A stretch of 64,000 bases of DNA from Rossellomorea aquimaris (GTDB lineage: Bacteria > Bacillota > Bacilli > Bacillales > Bacillaceae_B), in assembly GCF_020172085.1 (NCBI RefSeq), contig NZ_JAIVAT010000003.1, forward strand, positions 682,001 through 746,000. Reading direction: 5' to 3'. A program made the position numbers and the translations under genes. Of this stretch, positions 1-9,727 are shown piece by piece. The notes under the pieces are model-generated. The model did no database searches, was not told the origin of the DNA, and saw only the letters and a list, made by a program, of their open reading frames with translations. The stretch's first letter is position 1, and every line of letters starts with the position of its first letter.

Positions 1-3000
1 ACGACATCAGGAATGACTCAACTTGGACAAAGATTAGAACGAACAGGTACACAATTAACAGGTATAGGGAAAAAGATGTCCATTGGAGTAACTGCTCCTT
101 TAACAGCAGCGGCTTTTGCGGCAAATCGCGCTTTTTATGAGGTGGAAGAAGGACTTGATAATGTCATTAAAGCTACCGGTGCGACTGGAGAAGCCCTTGA
201 GGGATTAAAGACCTCATTTAAGAATGTGTACGGGAAGTTCCCAGTAGAGTCTGCCGTGCTTGGAGATGTATTAGGAGAAGTTAATACTCGTTTCGCATTT
301 ACAGATAAGGCTCTTGAGAAAGCAACTGAAAAGTTTTTGAAATTCGCTGACATCACAGGTGTTGAAGCGAAACAAGGTGTGCAATTAGTGGCAAGAGCGA
401 TGGGCGATGCCGGTATTGAAGCTGAAGATTATGCTCGAGTATTGGACATTGTGGCTTCGTCAGCACAAGTCACCGGAGTTAGTGCAGATAAGCTACTCGA
501 ATCTATTACCAAATACGGAGCTCCTATGCGAGCTTTAGGAATGGAGATGGAAGAAAGTGTAGCCCTATTTGCAAGTTGGGAAAAGGCTGGTGTTAATGCC
601 GAAATAGCCATGTCAGGTTTAAAACAGGCTATCTCTAGGTGGGGTAAAGATGGAAAAGATGCCAGGGAAGAATTTAAGAAAACATTAAAAGAAATCGAAA
701 AAGCACCTAACATAGCTAAAGCAACGTCGTTGGCTATTGAAGCGTTTGGAGCAAAAGCAGGACCAGATTTAGCAGATGCTATTCAAGGTGGAAGGTTTGA
801 GTTTGAGGAACTATTAAAAACACTTCAAAGTTCAGAAGGAATCGTTGATCAAACTTTCGATAGTACTCAAAAAGGAGCTCAAAAATTTCAGGTTGCTGTT
901 CAGAAATTAAAAATTGCCGGTGCGGATCTTTGGAAAGTCGTTGAAGCGAACCTTGTTCCAATATTGGAAGATTTGACAGACAAAGTTGAAGACGGTGTCA
1001 ATTGGTTTGAATCTTTATCCGATGAATCCAAAACTGCAGCAATTCAATTTGCTGGATTAGCAGCGGCAACCGGTCCGGCCTTGATTGCAATAGGTGCCAT
1101 GAGTACCGGTGCTGGAGCATTATTTAAAACCGTATCTCCATTAGTGTCAATGCTCGGTAAAGGTACTGGCCTTACTGGAGTATTAACCAAAATCCCTGGA
1201 CCTGTTGGTTTGGTTACTGGAGCCTTGGTTTTGGGTACAGCTGCTTTTATCGGGATTAAAGAAGCTGTAGAAAAGGCTAATGAAGTTGATATAAAACATA
1301 CCGATACTTTAATCAATAAGCAGAAAGAACTTGAAAATTCAGTAGATAGGTATGAAAGTCTTCGAGATAAAATTGAATTGAACAACTACGAGCTTGCTAA
1401 TTATCTTGATTTACAAGACAAAATAAAATTATCTTCAGATCCCAAAGCAATAGAGAGCTATAAAAATAAAATGGATGCTCTCCAAATAAAGTCAGGATTG
1501 ACCAATGATGAGTTAAGTGAATTCTTATCATTAGATAAAAATATAAGGGAAAATGCTCCGCAAACCGTCGCAAAAGTTTCCGAATACGGAAACGCATTTA
1601 TTGATTTAAGCGAAGATTTAAAACCTGCCTTAGACAAACAAAGGGAATTCATAAATAATCAACTCCAAATCGAAAAAGATAAGGCGTATGACAGCATAAA
1701 AGAAGCTGCAGACAATTATTTAGAAACACAAGCGAAGCTTAATGCCACTATTGAAAAACACAATGAAAAACTTTTAGAACAAGCCACTTTGAGACAGCAA
1801 GCAAAAGAATTAGAAGAGCTCATCCAAGAAGCTGAATCTAATGGCGATATTGCTAGGGCGGAGCATTATAAACGTGAGCAAGATGCGTATAAAGAAAAAG
1901 CCAATAATATGCAAAGTGAGATCGATAGGCTCTATGATGGTTTTGTAATTGAACAGCAAAGATTGGGAGGCTTAAAAAGCCGTGTCTCGGAAGAATCAAA
2001 AATTTATGATCAGTTAGTAGAACAAGAACTTAAGATGATTGACATTAATGGGAAATCTTCCGAAGCAATTAGTCTAATCGATTCAAAGATAAACAAACTT
2101 TCTCAAGAAAAATCAACATTAGATGCCAATTACAGAAATGGTCAATTAACAAATGCGGAATATCAAGAACAAAACAATAAATTGAATGAGCAAATATCAG
2201 TCTTACGTGACAGTCGCGGAAGAATTGTTGACATAAAGAGTGAACAAGGTGAAGTGACTAATGAGTTACTTAGGCAAATTGAAAAAGGTGGAAATCTCAA
2301 TACGATCCTCGACAAAGACCACATTAAAGAAGTGAATATTGATGACAAAGGTGGAGCTGCAAGACTTCAGCGAGACGCGGAAAGAGGCGCACGTAAAAAC
2401 GTAAACGTTAGCGATAATGGAGACAACAAAAAAATACAACGTGATGCTGAAAAACGGGCAACTAAGGGTGTGAAATTAACACTACTTAATACGCTGGATA
2501 GTCTTATTGCAAGTACCATAAATGTCGGTGTAAACCTTCTTGGAATAGGTCGAAACGCTAAAGGAACGAAAAACTGGCGTGGGGGATTAACTTGGGTTGG
2601 AGAAGAAGGACCTGAATTAATTCATCTCCCAAAAGGATCTAAAGTTATTCCAAATCCTGAATCAGAGAAAATATTGAAGAATTGGAATGTACCTACTTCA
2701 ACAGCTAAAGACACAGACGCTAGACGTTTTGCTACTGGCGGTCTAATCAATTCAAGCGGATTTTATGAACTAGCTGAGGGTGGGTGGCCAGAATGGGTAA
2801 TACCAACTGATCCAGTTCGTAGGACAGACGCAATGAAACTTTTGGCTTTAGCCGGTCAAGATATTTCAGGGAATAAGAGGCCAAGTCAACTACCTTCCGT
2901 TTCTGAGGGAGGCAGTCAAGACACAATAAAATTATTATTAGAAGCTACTCTCAAACAGAATCAGATCCTCATGAGGATTTTGGAGAAAGAAAATTCTACA

Positions 3001-3108
3001 GGAACGATTGACTTTCGGACTCTTGCACAAATACTCTCTAAGCCTATGCAAGATATCATGAATTTTAATAATGGCAGAACTCAGAGTTTTAGAGGGGAGG
3101 CATACTAA
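1..3108 (+). CDS. phage tail tape measure protein (5' end outside window)
   Basis: This is the long scaffold protein that sets tail length and is ejected with DNA. The frame is open from base 1, so the Met at 13 is probably internal and the N-terminus is missing. About 1035 residues are visible. The first 300 resemble the minor-tail (PhageMin_Tail) core; hydrophobic Gly/Ala-rich segments lie near residues 340-410; residues about 420-740 are long charged coiled coil. The C-terminus carries the WVGEEGPELIHLPKGS-type motif and a second related one (GGLINSSGFYELAEGGWPEW), which often recur in these proteins. Its TAA stop shares one base with the ATG of the distal tail gene, indicating translational coupling. 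Confidence 0.93.
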   Translation, partial: TTSGMTQLGQRLERTGTQLTGIGKKMSIGVTAPLTAAAFAANRAFYEVEEGLDNVIKATGATGEALEGLKTSFKNVYGKFPVESAVLGDVLGEVNTRFAFTDKALEKATEKFLKFADITGVEAKQGVQLVARAMGDAGIEAEDYARVLDIVASSAQVTGVSADKLLESITKYGAPMRALGMEMEESVALFASWEKAGVNAEIAMSGLKQAISRWGKDGKDAREEFKKTLKEIEKAPNIAKATSLAIEAFGAKAGPDLADAIQGGRFEFEELLKTLQSSEGIVDQTFDSTQKGAQKFQVAVQKLKIAGADLWKVVEANLVPILEDLTDKVEDGVNWFESLSDESKTAAIQFAGLAAATGPALIAIGAMSTGAGALFKTVSPLVSMLGKGTGLTGVLTKIPGPVGLVTGALVLGTAAFIGIKEAVEKANEVDIKHTDTLINKQKELENSVDRYESLRDKIELNNYELANYLDLQDKIKLSSDPKAIESYKNKMDALQIKSGLTNDELSEFLSLDKNIRENAPQTVAKVSEYGNAFIDLSEDLKPALDKQREFINNQLQIEKDKAYDSIKEAADNYLETQAKLNATIEKHNEKLLEQATLRQQAKELEELIQEAESNGDIARAEHYKREQDAYKEKANNMQSEIDRLYDGFVIEQQRLGGLKSRVSEESKIYDQLVEQELKMIDINGKSSEAISLIDSKINKLSQEKSTLDANYRNGQLTNAEYQEQNNKLNEQISVLRDSRGRIVDIKSEQGEVTNELLRQIEKGGNLNTILDKDHIKEVNIDDKGGAARLQRDAERGARKNVNVSDNGDNKKIQRDAEKRATKGVKLTLLNTLDSLIASTINVGVNLLGIGRNAKGTKNWRGGLTWVGEEGPELIHLPKGSKVIPNPESEKILKNWNVPTSTAKDTDARRFATGGLINSSGFYELAEGGWPEWVIPTDPVRRTDAMKLLALAGQDISGNKRPSQLPSVSEGGSQDTIKLLLEATLKQNQILMRILEKENSTGTIDFRTLAQILSKPMQDIMNFNNGRTQSFRGEAY

Positions 3109-4538
3109 TGTTGTTTTCATTTTCCTTTGATGGTATCAAAAAAGAATATGTCATTTGCGAAATGGGAAAGAGACGGTCAGCCTTTGCCCCTATTAAACGC
3201 AACTTACTTTACGTGCCTCATAGACCAGGTGCTCTTATTGAATCCACCACACGGGACATTAGAGTGATTGAACAGCCGATTACCATAAACGGGAAAGACA
3301 GATACGATGTTAGACGGTTAGAAGAAGATCTTGCAGATTGGTTAATAACAAGCGATTCAAAGCCTCTTATATTCGATGACGAACCTGACAGAATCTACTA
3401 TGCCGTAGTGGATGGTTCCTTGGACATTGAAGATATGGCTAGGTTTGGTAAGGGTACGATTACATTTATATGCGCAGATCCCAATAAGTACGGTGAGTAC
3501 CACGGAAATCTATATACTAATTTCACCTCTCCAATACTCTTAAGAAACAATGGAACAGAAAGTACACCACCTTCATTCCGATTCGTATTATCCAAGCCTA
3601 CTTCGTTTTTAGATATTATCGGGGATGAAGACTATATGCGAATCGGCCAACCTGTTTCTGTAGATGAGACGCCATTTAACAAGTATACAAGGTTACTGAC
3701 TGGCAATGGAGAAAATATGACAGGTTGGTCGAGCGCGTTATTTTCTCCTGATGGAGGCACTAATTCCGGAACCATGCTTGCAGATGGATATGACTACTAC
3801 GTTAATGACTTTGGATCAGGAGCATCCTGGCATGGACCAACACTATCGAGATCCACTTCTCAAGTAGCTTCGGATTATCTAGTTCGGGCATATTTTAATG
3901 TTGGAAATGATTCGAAACAACGAGCAAGAACCGAAATATATTTGTTGAATTCATCCAGTGAAGTGATTGGAAAAATTGCTGTGGTGCTAAGGAAATCAAC
4001 TGGCGGTGTAGATGTTGAAATCAACCTAAGAAACGGCCAAAACAGTAAGTATATTGTGTCTAAGGATTGGAAGTACTCAGACTTCTTCGGGTATATGGAC
4101 ATAATGAAGGAAGGGCAAAAATTTGTTATGTCTATATCCCAACAAGGAATAAATGGTGATGGTTCTAACTATACAAAACATAAAGAAGAGTTTCCCTTTA
4201 ATGATTTGAACAATGAATTTCAAGCAGATTTAGCTGCAATTGGAATGCATATTGGGACACACGGAAGCTCTCCTACTCCTACAAAAGCAAGAATCAGATT
4301 AGTTGAAGCTTCTAAAATTAATCAACAGTCTAAAGGTGTCCCATATATCGGAGATGTTGGTGATGTATTCGAATTCAATATGGCCAGTTCTGCAATTAAA
4401 AAGAATGGAGAAGAGTTTACCAAAAAAGACTTTGGTGCTCGCTTTTTCCATTTGAAAAAAGGGGACAATGCATTTGTTGTTAATCCTTCAGATGCTATTG
4501 CCGAGTTGAAAGTTGATTGGAGGGATGCTTACAAATGA
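3108..4538 (+). CDS. distal tail protein (Dit) with an inserted domain
   Basis: Dit forms the hexameric hub joining tail tube to the host-recognition device. The N-terminal 130 residues (start FSFDGIKKEYVICEMG) and the C-terminal segment after about residue 405 (GDVFEFNM to the end) match siphovirus Dit galectin-like architecture. Between them, about residues 190-400, lies an extra beta-rich, Trp/Gly-rich segment (NMTGWSSALFSPDGG onward) resembling a carbohydrate-binding jelly roll, giving 476 residues against about 250 for a minimal Dit. Such 'evolved Dit' proteins bind cell-wall saccharides; that role is inferred here. Start ATG 3108 overlaps the previous stop; the stop TGA overlaps the ATG of the next gene. 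Confidence 0.85.
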   Translation: MLFSFSFDGIKKEYVICEMGKRRSAFAPIKRNLLYVPHRPGALIESTTRDIRVIEQPITINGKDRYDVRRLEEDLADWLITSDSKPLIFDDEPDRIYYAVVDGSLDIEDMARFGKGTITFICADPNKYGEYHGNLYTNFTSPILLRNNGTESTPPSFRFVLSKPTSFLDIIGDEDYMRIGQPVSVDETPFNKYTRLLTGNGENMTGWSSALFSPDGGTNSGTMLADGYDYYVNDFGSGASWHGPTLSRSTSQVASDYLVRAYFNVGNDSKQRARTEIYLLNSSSEVIGKIAVVLRKSTGGVDVEINLRNGQNSKYIVSKDWKYSDFFGYMDIMKEGQKFVMSISQQGINGDGSNYTKHKEEFPFNDLNNEFQADLAAIGMHIGTHGSSPTPTKARIRLVEASKINQQSKGVPYIGDVGDVFEFNMASSAIKKNGEEFTKKDFGARFFHLKKGDNAFVVNPSDAIAELKVDWRDAYK

Positions 4539-7500
4539 GTATGATCCACCTCCTCCATCATCAAACCGATAAAATTGTAGGATGGATTTCAAATGTTACA
4601 GTGGATAGTCACCAACTCTCGATTACAAACGAAGAGACCTTTGATTTCACAGTCCCCTTTACAGAAAAAGGGGTAGAAAAGTTATCAGAGAAGAGAAGGA
4701 TTATTATTCCTTCTGAAGATGGTGACTATCGTGAGTTTATTGTAGAGCAATCAGAGGAATATACCGGTTCTAACTCTGTAGAAGTGAAATCAATTGGTTC
4801 TTTCATAGAATTAAAAAAGCTAAAATGGATCCCTCCTCAAATATTGGAGGGACAAACTGCTGAAAATGCAGGTAAATTCATTCTTGAGGGTTTACCATGG
4901 GAGATTGGTATTGTTGAATATAGCGGTATCCGAAAATGGACAATTGAAAAGGACATCAATGCTTATGACGCTTTAAAAGCAGTTGCATCTCTTTTTGATT
5001 GTGAATTACGCTTTCGTGTTGTTGTAACCGGAAGTGAAGTGGTAGCCAGGTATGTTGATATTGTCAAAAGAGTTGGTATGGATCGTGGAAAGGAAATTGT
5101 AGCTGGGAAAGATTTATTCGGCATTAGAAAAAGAGTAAATTACAACCGTATCGTTACTGCCCTAATTTGTTTAGGACCTGAACGAGAAGATGGTACCCGT
5201 TTAAGAGTTACAGTGACTGATGATGATGCTTACCAAAACTGGAATCAACAAGGGCAACATTTAATTGAGTTGTATGAACCTGAATCACAAGACCGAGACA
5301 TGACTGAAGAAAGACTAACTCAATTAGGAAATACTGAGCTCAAGAAAAGGATTACGGCTGCTGTCGAATACGAAGTAGAAGGTGCAGCATTAGATCACAT
5401 ATTGGGTTACAGTCATGAAAAAGTTCGATTAGGTGATACAGCCAAAATTAAAGACGAAAAGTTCGTTCACCCTATGTATTTAGATTCTAGGGTTATTTTT
5501 GTTGACCGATCTATCTTTGATAAATCCAAGAAAACCTACAAACTTGGGGAAGTCATCGAGTATAAGAAAGAAGATGTTTTCCGTGTTTGGAAGGACTTGC
5601 AGGCTCTTTATGCAACGAAGGTCATTAAAGCACCCGATCCTCCTGAAGGTAAAATGAATATAATTTGGATTCAGACAGGTGGAAAAGTGTATGTTGCACA
5701 TACTTGGAATGCCAGCACAGGTAAATGGGAGAAAATCACTCCAACAGAGGCAAGCGAGGTCGGTTCTTATACTCAAGAAGAGATCGATATCAAAGACCAA
5801 GCAACCTATCAAGATGGAACTTACTACTCTGACCAAGTTGCCCAAACTGCTCAAGAAAACGCAAAGCAATACACCAAAACTTATGCAGTCGATAAATCAA
5901 TTTACACCCAAAAGGTACAGGATATAGAGGATGCCCTAACCAAGAAGGTTTCAAAACTTCTTTATGATAATGATCTTGCTATTTTACAGCAAGATATTGC
6001 CGATAAAGCTGAACTTGAATATGTAAATGGTCAATTGGTTTCGAAGGCTGATAAAGATAACACATACACCAAGACTGAGGTAAATAATCAACTGGATAGT
6101 AAAGTATCTAACACGGAATATACCACCGATCAGGACGGAATTGTTACGCAGCTGACAAACCACGATAGCAGGATTAATCAAACCGAGCAGGGTTTAACAT
6201 CGAAGGTATCTCAAACAACCTATAATCAAAAGGTATCTTCATTAGAGACTCAGATCAGCCAAGCGAATACTTTAATTAAGCAGAACAGTCAGCAAGTTCA
6301 ATTAAAAGCATCACAGTCTGATTTGGATACTTTGAAAGGTAGAGTGTCAAGTACAGAGTCTTCTCTTACGGTTCAAGTTGGTCTGATTGAGAGTAAAGTT
6401 TCGCAAACTGAATTTGAGAAGTTGCAGATAGGCGGTCGCAACTATGTACCTAATTCTACTAAATTTAAGCTTAATGGGAACGCGCCTGGTGTCATACCGA
6501 CATTCACTCCAGAAGGTTATCTGCAAATTTTTTCACAGCCTGACAATGGGAATTATTGTGCTTTTTACTTCAGTGGTACCGAATGGAGTTCAGTAGAAGA
6601 TTACTTTGTTGATGGTGAAGAAGTAACGGTTTCATTTGAAATGAAATCCCCAGACCACAAGAAAAACCCTAAAGTTTATGTTAAACCTACAATGTCATAT
6701 TACCCTACTTTGAAAGGCAATATGGGAACGGGGTTTATTCAATTATCTGTAACAATGATTTGGAAAAAGGACAGTACTATTAACATGCACCTAGGGTTCT
6801 CTAATATTGTCGGAACCACGATAATAAGAAACATGAAAATAGAAAAGGGGAATAAATCAACCAGTTGGACTCCGGCACCCGAAGATACACAAGGGCAAAT
6901 TGACGGGATATCAGGACGCATGAGTAGTGCAGAGACTACTATTACGCAAAATACTACTGCGATTGGATTAAAAGCTTCTCAATCTTCAGTTGATTCACTG
7001 GCAGGTCGAGTGTCTAATGCTGAGTCAAGCCTTATTGTCCAAGCTGGGCAAATCGCAAGTAAGGTATCAAAGACAGAGTTTGATAATTTAGAAATAGGTG
7101 GAAGAAACCTACTTAAAGACAGTAGAACTATAGTACCACAATCTAACAACAGTTCTAGCTATCCTATAAGCTGTGTTTTTCAAAGCGAGGGAGGTAGAGA
7201 GTTCTATAGGGTAAAAAGGACTAACACGACTGTTAATCCTCGTGTTATAAGCTTATACAATGGCATTACACCATCTAAAATTACTCAGGACATGAAGGGT
7301 AAATCCATCACCTTCTCCTTTCTAGTTAGAGCTAGTCATAATGTGTCTTTCTCTACAATGCACTACATGGATACTGATTTAGGAAAAATACCACTGTCTG
7401 GAGATGGTAAAACGACGCAGGTTAGCACTGAATGGAAAAGAATTAGTTTCACTTCTCAAATAGATACTGCCATTAGTAATATTAATGTTATTAGATTTTC

Positions 7501-8350
7501 ACCCATGCAGTCTACCCTACCTGATGGTATCGTGGACAGCTTTTATCTAGATATATGTGAGTTTAAAATTGAAGAGGGTACAAAATCTTCGGCATGGACA
7601 CCAGCTCCAGAAGATACACAAGAACAGATTAATATTGTATCAGGAAGAGTTACATCGGCTGAATCGTCCATCACGCAGCTCTCAAACCAAATCCAATCTA
7701 AAGTGGAGCAAACATCATTCAACGCCCTAAGTGGTCGTGTATCGACTGCTGAATCCACCATCACACAACAGGCAGGACTGATTGAACAAAAGGTTTCGAA
7801 AAATGGGGTTATGTCTGCAATCAGTCAAACATCTGAAGTCATTAAAATCGCAGCATCCAAGATTCAATTCGATGGAGCAATCTTCGGGCAGAATGCAAAA
7901 TTTGCAGGTTCGATTGTCTCTACAGATGGAAACAACACCTTAAAGATTGATGGTGAATCCGTTTCTATCAACGACCGTGAAATATTTGATTCAGAAAGCA
8001 CATTGCCAAGTATGTACGATGGAAACTTATCTTATCCAGTAGTCGCGTCGTATGGAAAAATGTATTTACAGGAAATCACATTCACAGTTCCATCCGGGAT
8101 CCATTCTCCAGGATTCTATCTCGAAAAAACCTTGAATATTACCAACTATGTAAAAGTAGCCATTCCAGAAGTCAAGGGAGTCTTCTGCCAAGCGGTGGCC
8201 AAAGAATGGTATTCATATGAAAATGACAGTGCTCGAGTTTATGGTGGGGGAGATATCATGAGCACGAAGATCCGAATCTCACCTCATTTTCAATATACTA
8301 CCGGAGGTCATACCGTGAAAGTATACATCATGCTTATAGGATATAGATAA
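4535..8350 (+). CDS. tail-associated protein (Tal/minor structural protein), baseplate tip
   Basis: The start is ATG 4535, overlapping the Dit stop as ATGA; an upstream in-frame ATG at 4517 lies inside dit and is less likely. The product is 1271 residues. The N-terminal 370 or so match the phage minor structural/endopeptidase tail family that forms the tail tip. After this come long heptad-like stretches rich in Ser, Thr and Gln (repeated forms of VSSTESSLT and ITQ) and two jelly-roll-like modules, each opening with GGRN and closing with SWTPAPEDTQ or AWTPAPEDTQ (about residues 630-790 and 850-1025). The duplicated modules probably bind host surface glycans. The last 180 residues are a separate C-terminal domain with no recognised family. 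Confidence 0.85.
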   Translation: MSMIHLLHHQTDKIVGWISNVTVDSHQLSITNEETFDFTVPFTEKGVEKLSEKRRIIIPSEDGDYREFIVEQSEEYTGSNSVEVKSIGSFIELKKLKWIPPQILEGQTAENAGKFILEGLPWEIGIVEYSGIRKWTIEKDINAYDALKAVASLFDCELRFRVVVTGSEVVARYVDIVKRVGMDRGKEIVAGKDLFGIRKRVNYNRIVTALICLGPEREDGTRLRVTVTDDDAYQNWNQQGQHLIELYEPESQDRDMTEERLTQLGNTELKKRITAAVEYEVEGAALDHILGYSHEKVRLGDTAKIKDEKFVHPMYLDSRVIFVDRSIFDKSKKTYKLGEVIEYKKEDVFRVWKDLQALYATKVIKAPDPPEGKMNIIWIQTGGKVYVAHTWNASTGKWEKITPTEASEVGSYTQEEIDIKDQATYQDGTYYSDQVAQTAQENAKQYTKTYAVDKSIYTQKVQDIEDALTKKVSKLLYDNDLAILQQDIADKAELEYVNGQLVSKADKDNTYTKTEVNNQLDSKVSNTEYTTDQDGIVTQLTNHDSRINQTEQGLTSKVSQTTYNQKVSSLETQISQANTLIKQNSQQVQLKASQSDLDTLKGRVSSTESSLTVQVGLIESKVSQTEFEKLQIGGRNYVPNSTKFKLNGNAPGVIPTFTPEGYLQIFSQPDNGNYCAFYFSGTEWSSVEDYFVDGEEVTVSFEMKSPDHKKNPKVYVKPTMSYYPTLKGNMGTGFIQLSVTMIWKKDSTINMHLGFSNIVGTTIIRNMKIEKGNKSTSWTPAPEDTQGQIDGISGRMSSAETTITQNTTAIGLKASQSSVDSLAGRVSNAESSLIVQAGQIASKVSKTEFDNLEIGGRNLLKDSRTIVPQSNNSSSYPISCVFQSEGGREFYRVKRTNTTVNPRVISLYNGITPSKITQDMKGKSITFSFLVRASHNVSFSTMHYMDTDLGKIPLSGDGKTTQVSTEWKRISFTSQIDTAISNINVIRFSPMQSTLPDGIVDSFYLDICEFKIEEGTKSSAWTPAPEDTQEQINIVSGRVTSAESSITQLSNQIQSKVEQTSFNALSGRVSTAESTITQQAGLIEQKVSKNGVMSAISQTSEVIKIAASKIQFDGAIFGQNAKFAGSIVSTDGNNTLKIDGESVSINDREIFDSESTLPSMYDGNLSYPVVASYGKMYLQEITFTVPSGIHSPGFYLEKTLNITNYVKVAIPEVKGVFCQAVAKEWYSYENDSARVYGGGDIMSTKIRISPHFQYTTGGHTVKVYIMLIGYR

Positions 8351-8363
8351 GGGGGTTAATGAA

Positions 8364-8570
8364 TTGGATAACCAAAATATTGATTTAGTGTTGAAAAGCC
8401 TAAAGGAAACAGTGGGAAAGTTTGCGGAAGAAAAAGCAATTTATGAGGCAATGGCAATAGAAAAAACATCCCAAACCCAACAGCTGACAGAACAAAACAG
8501 TCAATTAAAAAGTCGTATTGCAGAACTGGAAGCGCAAGTGAATAAGCAAGTAGTCGAGGAGCCTAAGTAA
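8364..8570 (+). CDS. small coiled-coil phage protein
   Basis: This is a 68-residue acidic protein, almost wholly predicted coiled coil (Gln/Glu/Lys heptads from residue 12 to 62), with no recognised family. The start is TTG 8364, chosen because GGGGG sits at 8351-8355 and the nearby ATG (8359) is out of frame and leads to an early stop. It lies 13 bases after the tail protein gene and ends in a terminator, so it belongs to the end of the tail transcript. A tail-tip accessory or assembly role is only a guess. Confidence 0.7.
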   Translation: MDNQNIDLVLKSLKETVGKFAEEKAIYEAMAIEKTSQTQQLTEQNSQLKSRIAELEAQVNKQVVEEPK

Positions 8571-8582
8571 AGGCTTTTTTAT
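8561..8582 (+). terminator. Rho-independent terminator after tail genes
   Basis: GCCT (8561-8564) pairs with AGGC (8571-8574), followed by a T run. The stem is short and overlaps the end of the coiled-coil gene, so it may be leaky. Confidence 0.5.
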
Positions 8583-8611
8583 TTTACTCAAAAATCAAAG
8601 GAGAGATTTCA

Positions 8612-8824
8612 ATGAACATTCGAATTTCAAATGTCCAAATTAAATATTCAGACGAGGGACAAGTAGAAGCAGCACATGTGTATTTTATCGCCAATGAGCC
8701 AGACAATTCAATCAACATGAACGGGAACATTCCTCTTACAGCTGAAGAGTACGCAGGTAATGAGAGTGTGGCAGCACTGGCAAGTATTATCAAAGCAAGA
8801 GTCATTGAGCGACTGCAGGCATAA
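8612..8824 (+). CDS. small conserved-looking phage protein, unknown function
   Basis: This is a 70-residue soluble protein with an AAAGGAGAG ribosome site about 8 bases upstream of ATG 8612. The sequence alternates beta-type segments (IRISNVQIKYS, AHVYFIANE) and ends in a helix (VAALASIIKARVIERLQA). Short proteins of this kind often lie between tail-tip and lysis genes in Bacillus prophages. I do not recognise a named family. Confidence 0.7.
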   Translation: MNIRISNVQIKYSDEGQVEAAHVYFIANEPDNSINMNGNIPLTAEEYAGNESVAALASIIKARVIERLQA

Positions 8825-8966
8825 TGGAAAAAATTATTTATATTTGAAAATGGATTATAGTAACCAAAAAAATAAATTATTATTAATAATGCAACAATTT
8901 TCGACAAAATTACCCTTTGGACTATTATACAATACTGGTAAATTAGACCTACGAAGGAGAAGTTTG

Positions 8967-9344
8967 ATGAAAATAGTTTTTTCTATAATTGGAGTTTTTT
9001 TATTAATATCGATGTTGGGATTGATAGCCGAAAAGCTTGAGAAATCAGGTAAGACTGATGCTGGTAAAATAGTTACGAATGTTGGTGGTGTTATCGGAAG
9101 TATCGGATGCTTCGGAATTCTAATTATCAGTATTATAGGTATGTTTGGAGCGATCTTTTCTTTTGGGAATGATGATGAAGGCTACTACGATAATACACCT
9201 TCTGAATGGGGGCCAGGTGCAGATAGCAATAACAATCCAGGTACGCATCAAGTAGATGGTTATTATAGGAGTGATGGTACTTACGTCGAGCCTTATATAA
9301 GAAGTAACCCTGATGGAAATCCATATAATAATTTAAATCAATAA
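8967..9344 (+). CDS. small two-helix membrane protein with acidic Asn/Gly-rich tail
   Basis: The start is ATG 8967, behind GAAGGAGA; a longer frame upstream from 8760 has no ribosome site and overlaps the previous gene. The 125-residue product has hydrophobic segments at about residues 2-20 and 33-58, then a soluble tail rich in Asp, Asn, Gly and Tyr. No family is recognised. The ribosome site is good, and a terminator follows. The position just before the lysis genes suggests a membrane-associated late or lysogenic function. Confidence 0.6.
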   Translation: MKIVFSIIGVFLLISMLGLIAEKLEKSGKTDAGKIVTNVGGVIGSIGCFGILIISIIGMFGAIFSFGNDDEGYYDNTPSEWGPGADSNNNPGTHQVDGYYRSDGTYVEPYIRSNPDGNPYNNLNQ

Positions 9345-9353
9345 TTCATTATG

Positions 9354-9382
9354 CCTAAAAAAAGCCTTTAAGGCTTTTTTTC
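9354..9382 (+). terminator. terminator before lysis cassette
   Basis: AAAGCCTT and AAGGCTTT form an almost loopless palindrome followed by seven T. The A run on the other side would let it act in both directions. Confidence 0.65.
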
Positions 9383-9402
9383 TTAAGGAGGTGATCCCAC
9401 TC

Positions 9403-9459
9403 ATGATAAATAGAGAAGGGGGCAATGACCATGTCAATTACGGTGGAGGGACATCATGA
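9403..9459 (+). CDS. possible 18-residue leader peptide upstream of xhlA-like gene
   Basis: A short frame (ATG 9403, TGA 9457-9459) follows AAGGAGGTGATC at 9385-9396, a full match to the 16S rRNA anti-Shine-Dalgarno end. Its stop lies just before the in-frame ATG at 9461 of the next gene. This suggests that translation of the leader feeds re-initiation on the XhlA-like gene. Whether the peptide itself matters is unknown. Confidence 0.4.
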   Translation: MINREGGNDHVNYGGGTS

Positions 9460-9712
9460 AATGAATCATTACGAAAAAGATATTGTGGAAATGAAGAGCG
9501 ACATTAAAATTCTCGAAAAAGAAGTCAGTGAATTGAAAAACACGACTACAAAACATGAGGAACAGATCACCACACTTAATAAGACACTCAATAAGATTGA
9601 CGAAAATACAACTTGGATTAAACGGAAAATAACAGGCGCGATCATAACGGCAATTAGCTCTGGAATTATTGGAGGAGCGATTGCTATTTTTTATGGATTT
9701 ATTCAGAAATAG
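9425..9712 (+). CDS. XhlA-like lysis accessory protein
   Basis: XhlA-family proteins sit at the membrane and aid holin/endolysin lysis. The 95-residue frame has a coiled coil (about residues 18-65, EMKSDIKILEKEVSELK onward) and one C-terminal membrane helix (about 70-91, GAIITAISSGIIGGAIAIFY), the usual XhlA layout. Two starts are credible: ATG 9425 behind AAGGGGGC, or ATG 9461 behind GGTGGAGGG, which gives 83 residues beginning MNHYEKDIVEMK and fits the family better. It is followed at once by the holin and the amidase. Confidence 0.75.
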   Translation: MTMSITVEGHHEMNHYEKDIVEMKSDIKILEKEVSELKNTTTKHEEQITTLNKTLNKIDENTTWIKRKITGAIITAISSGIIGGAIAIFYGFIQK

Positions 9713-9727
9713 AAGGGAGATTTTTAC

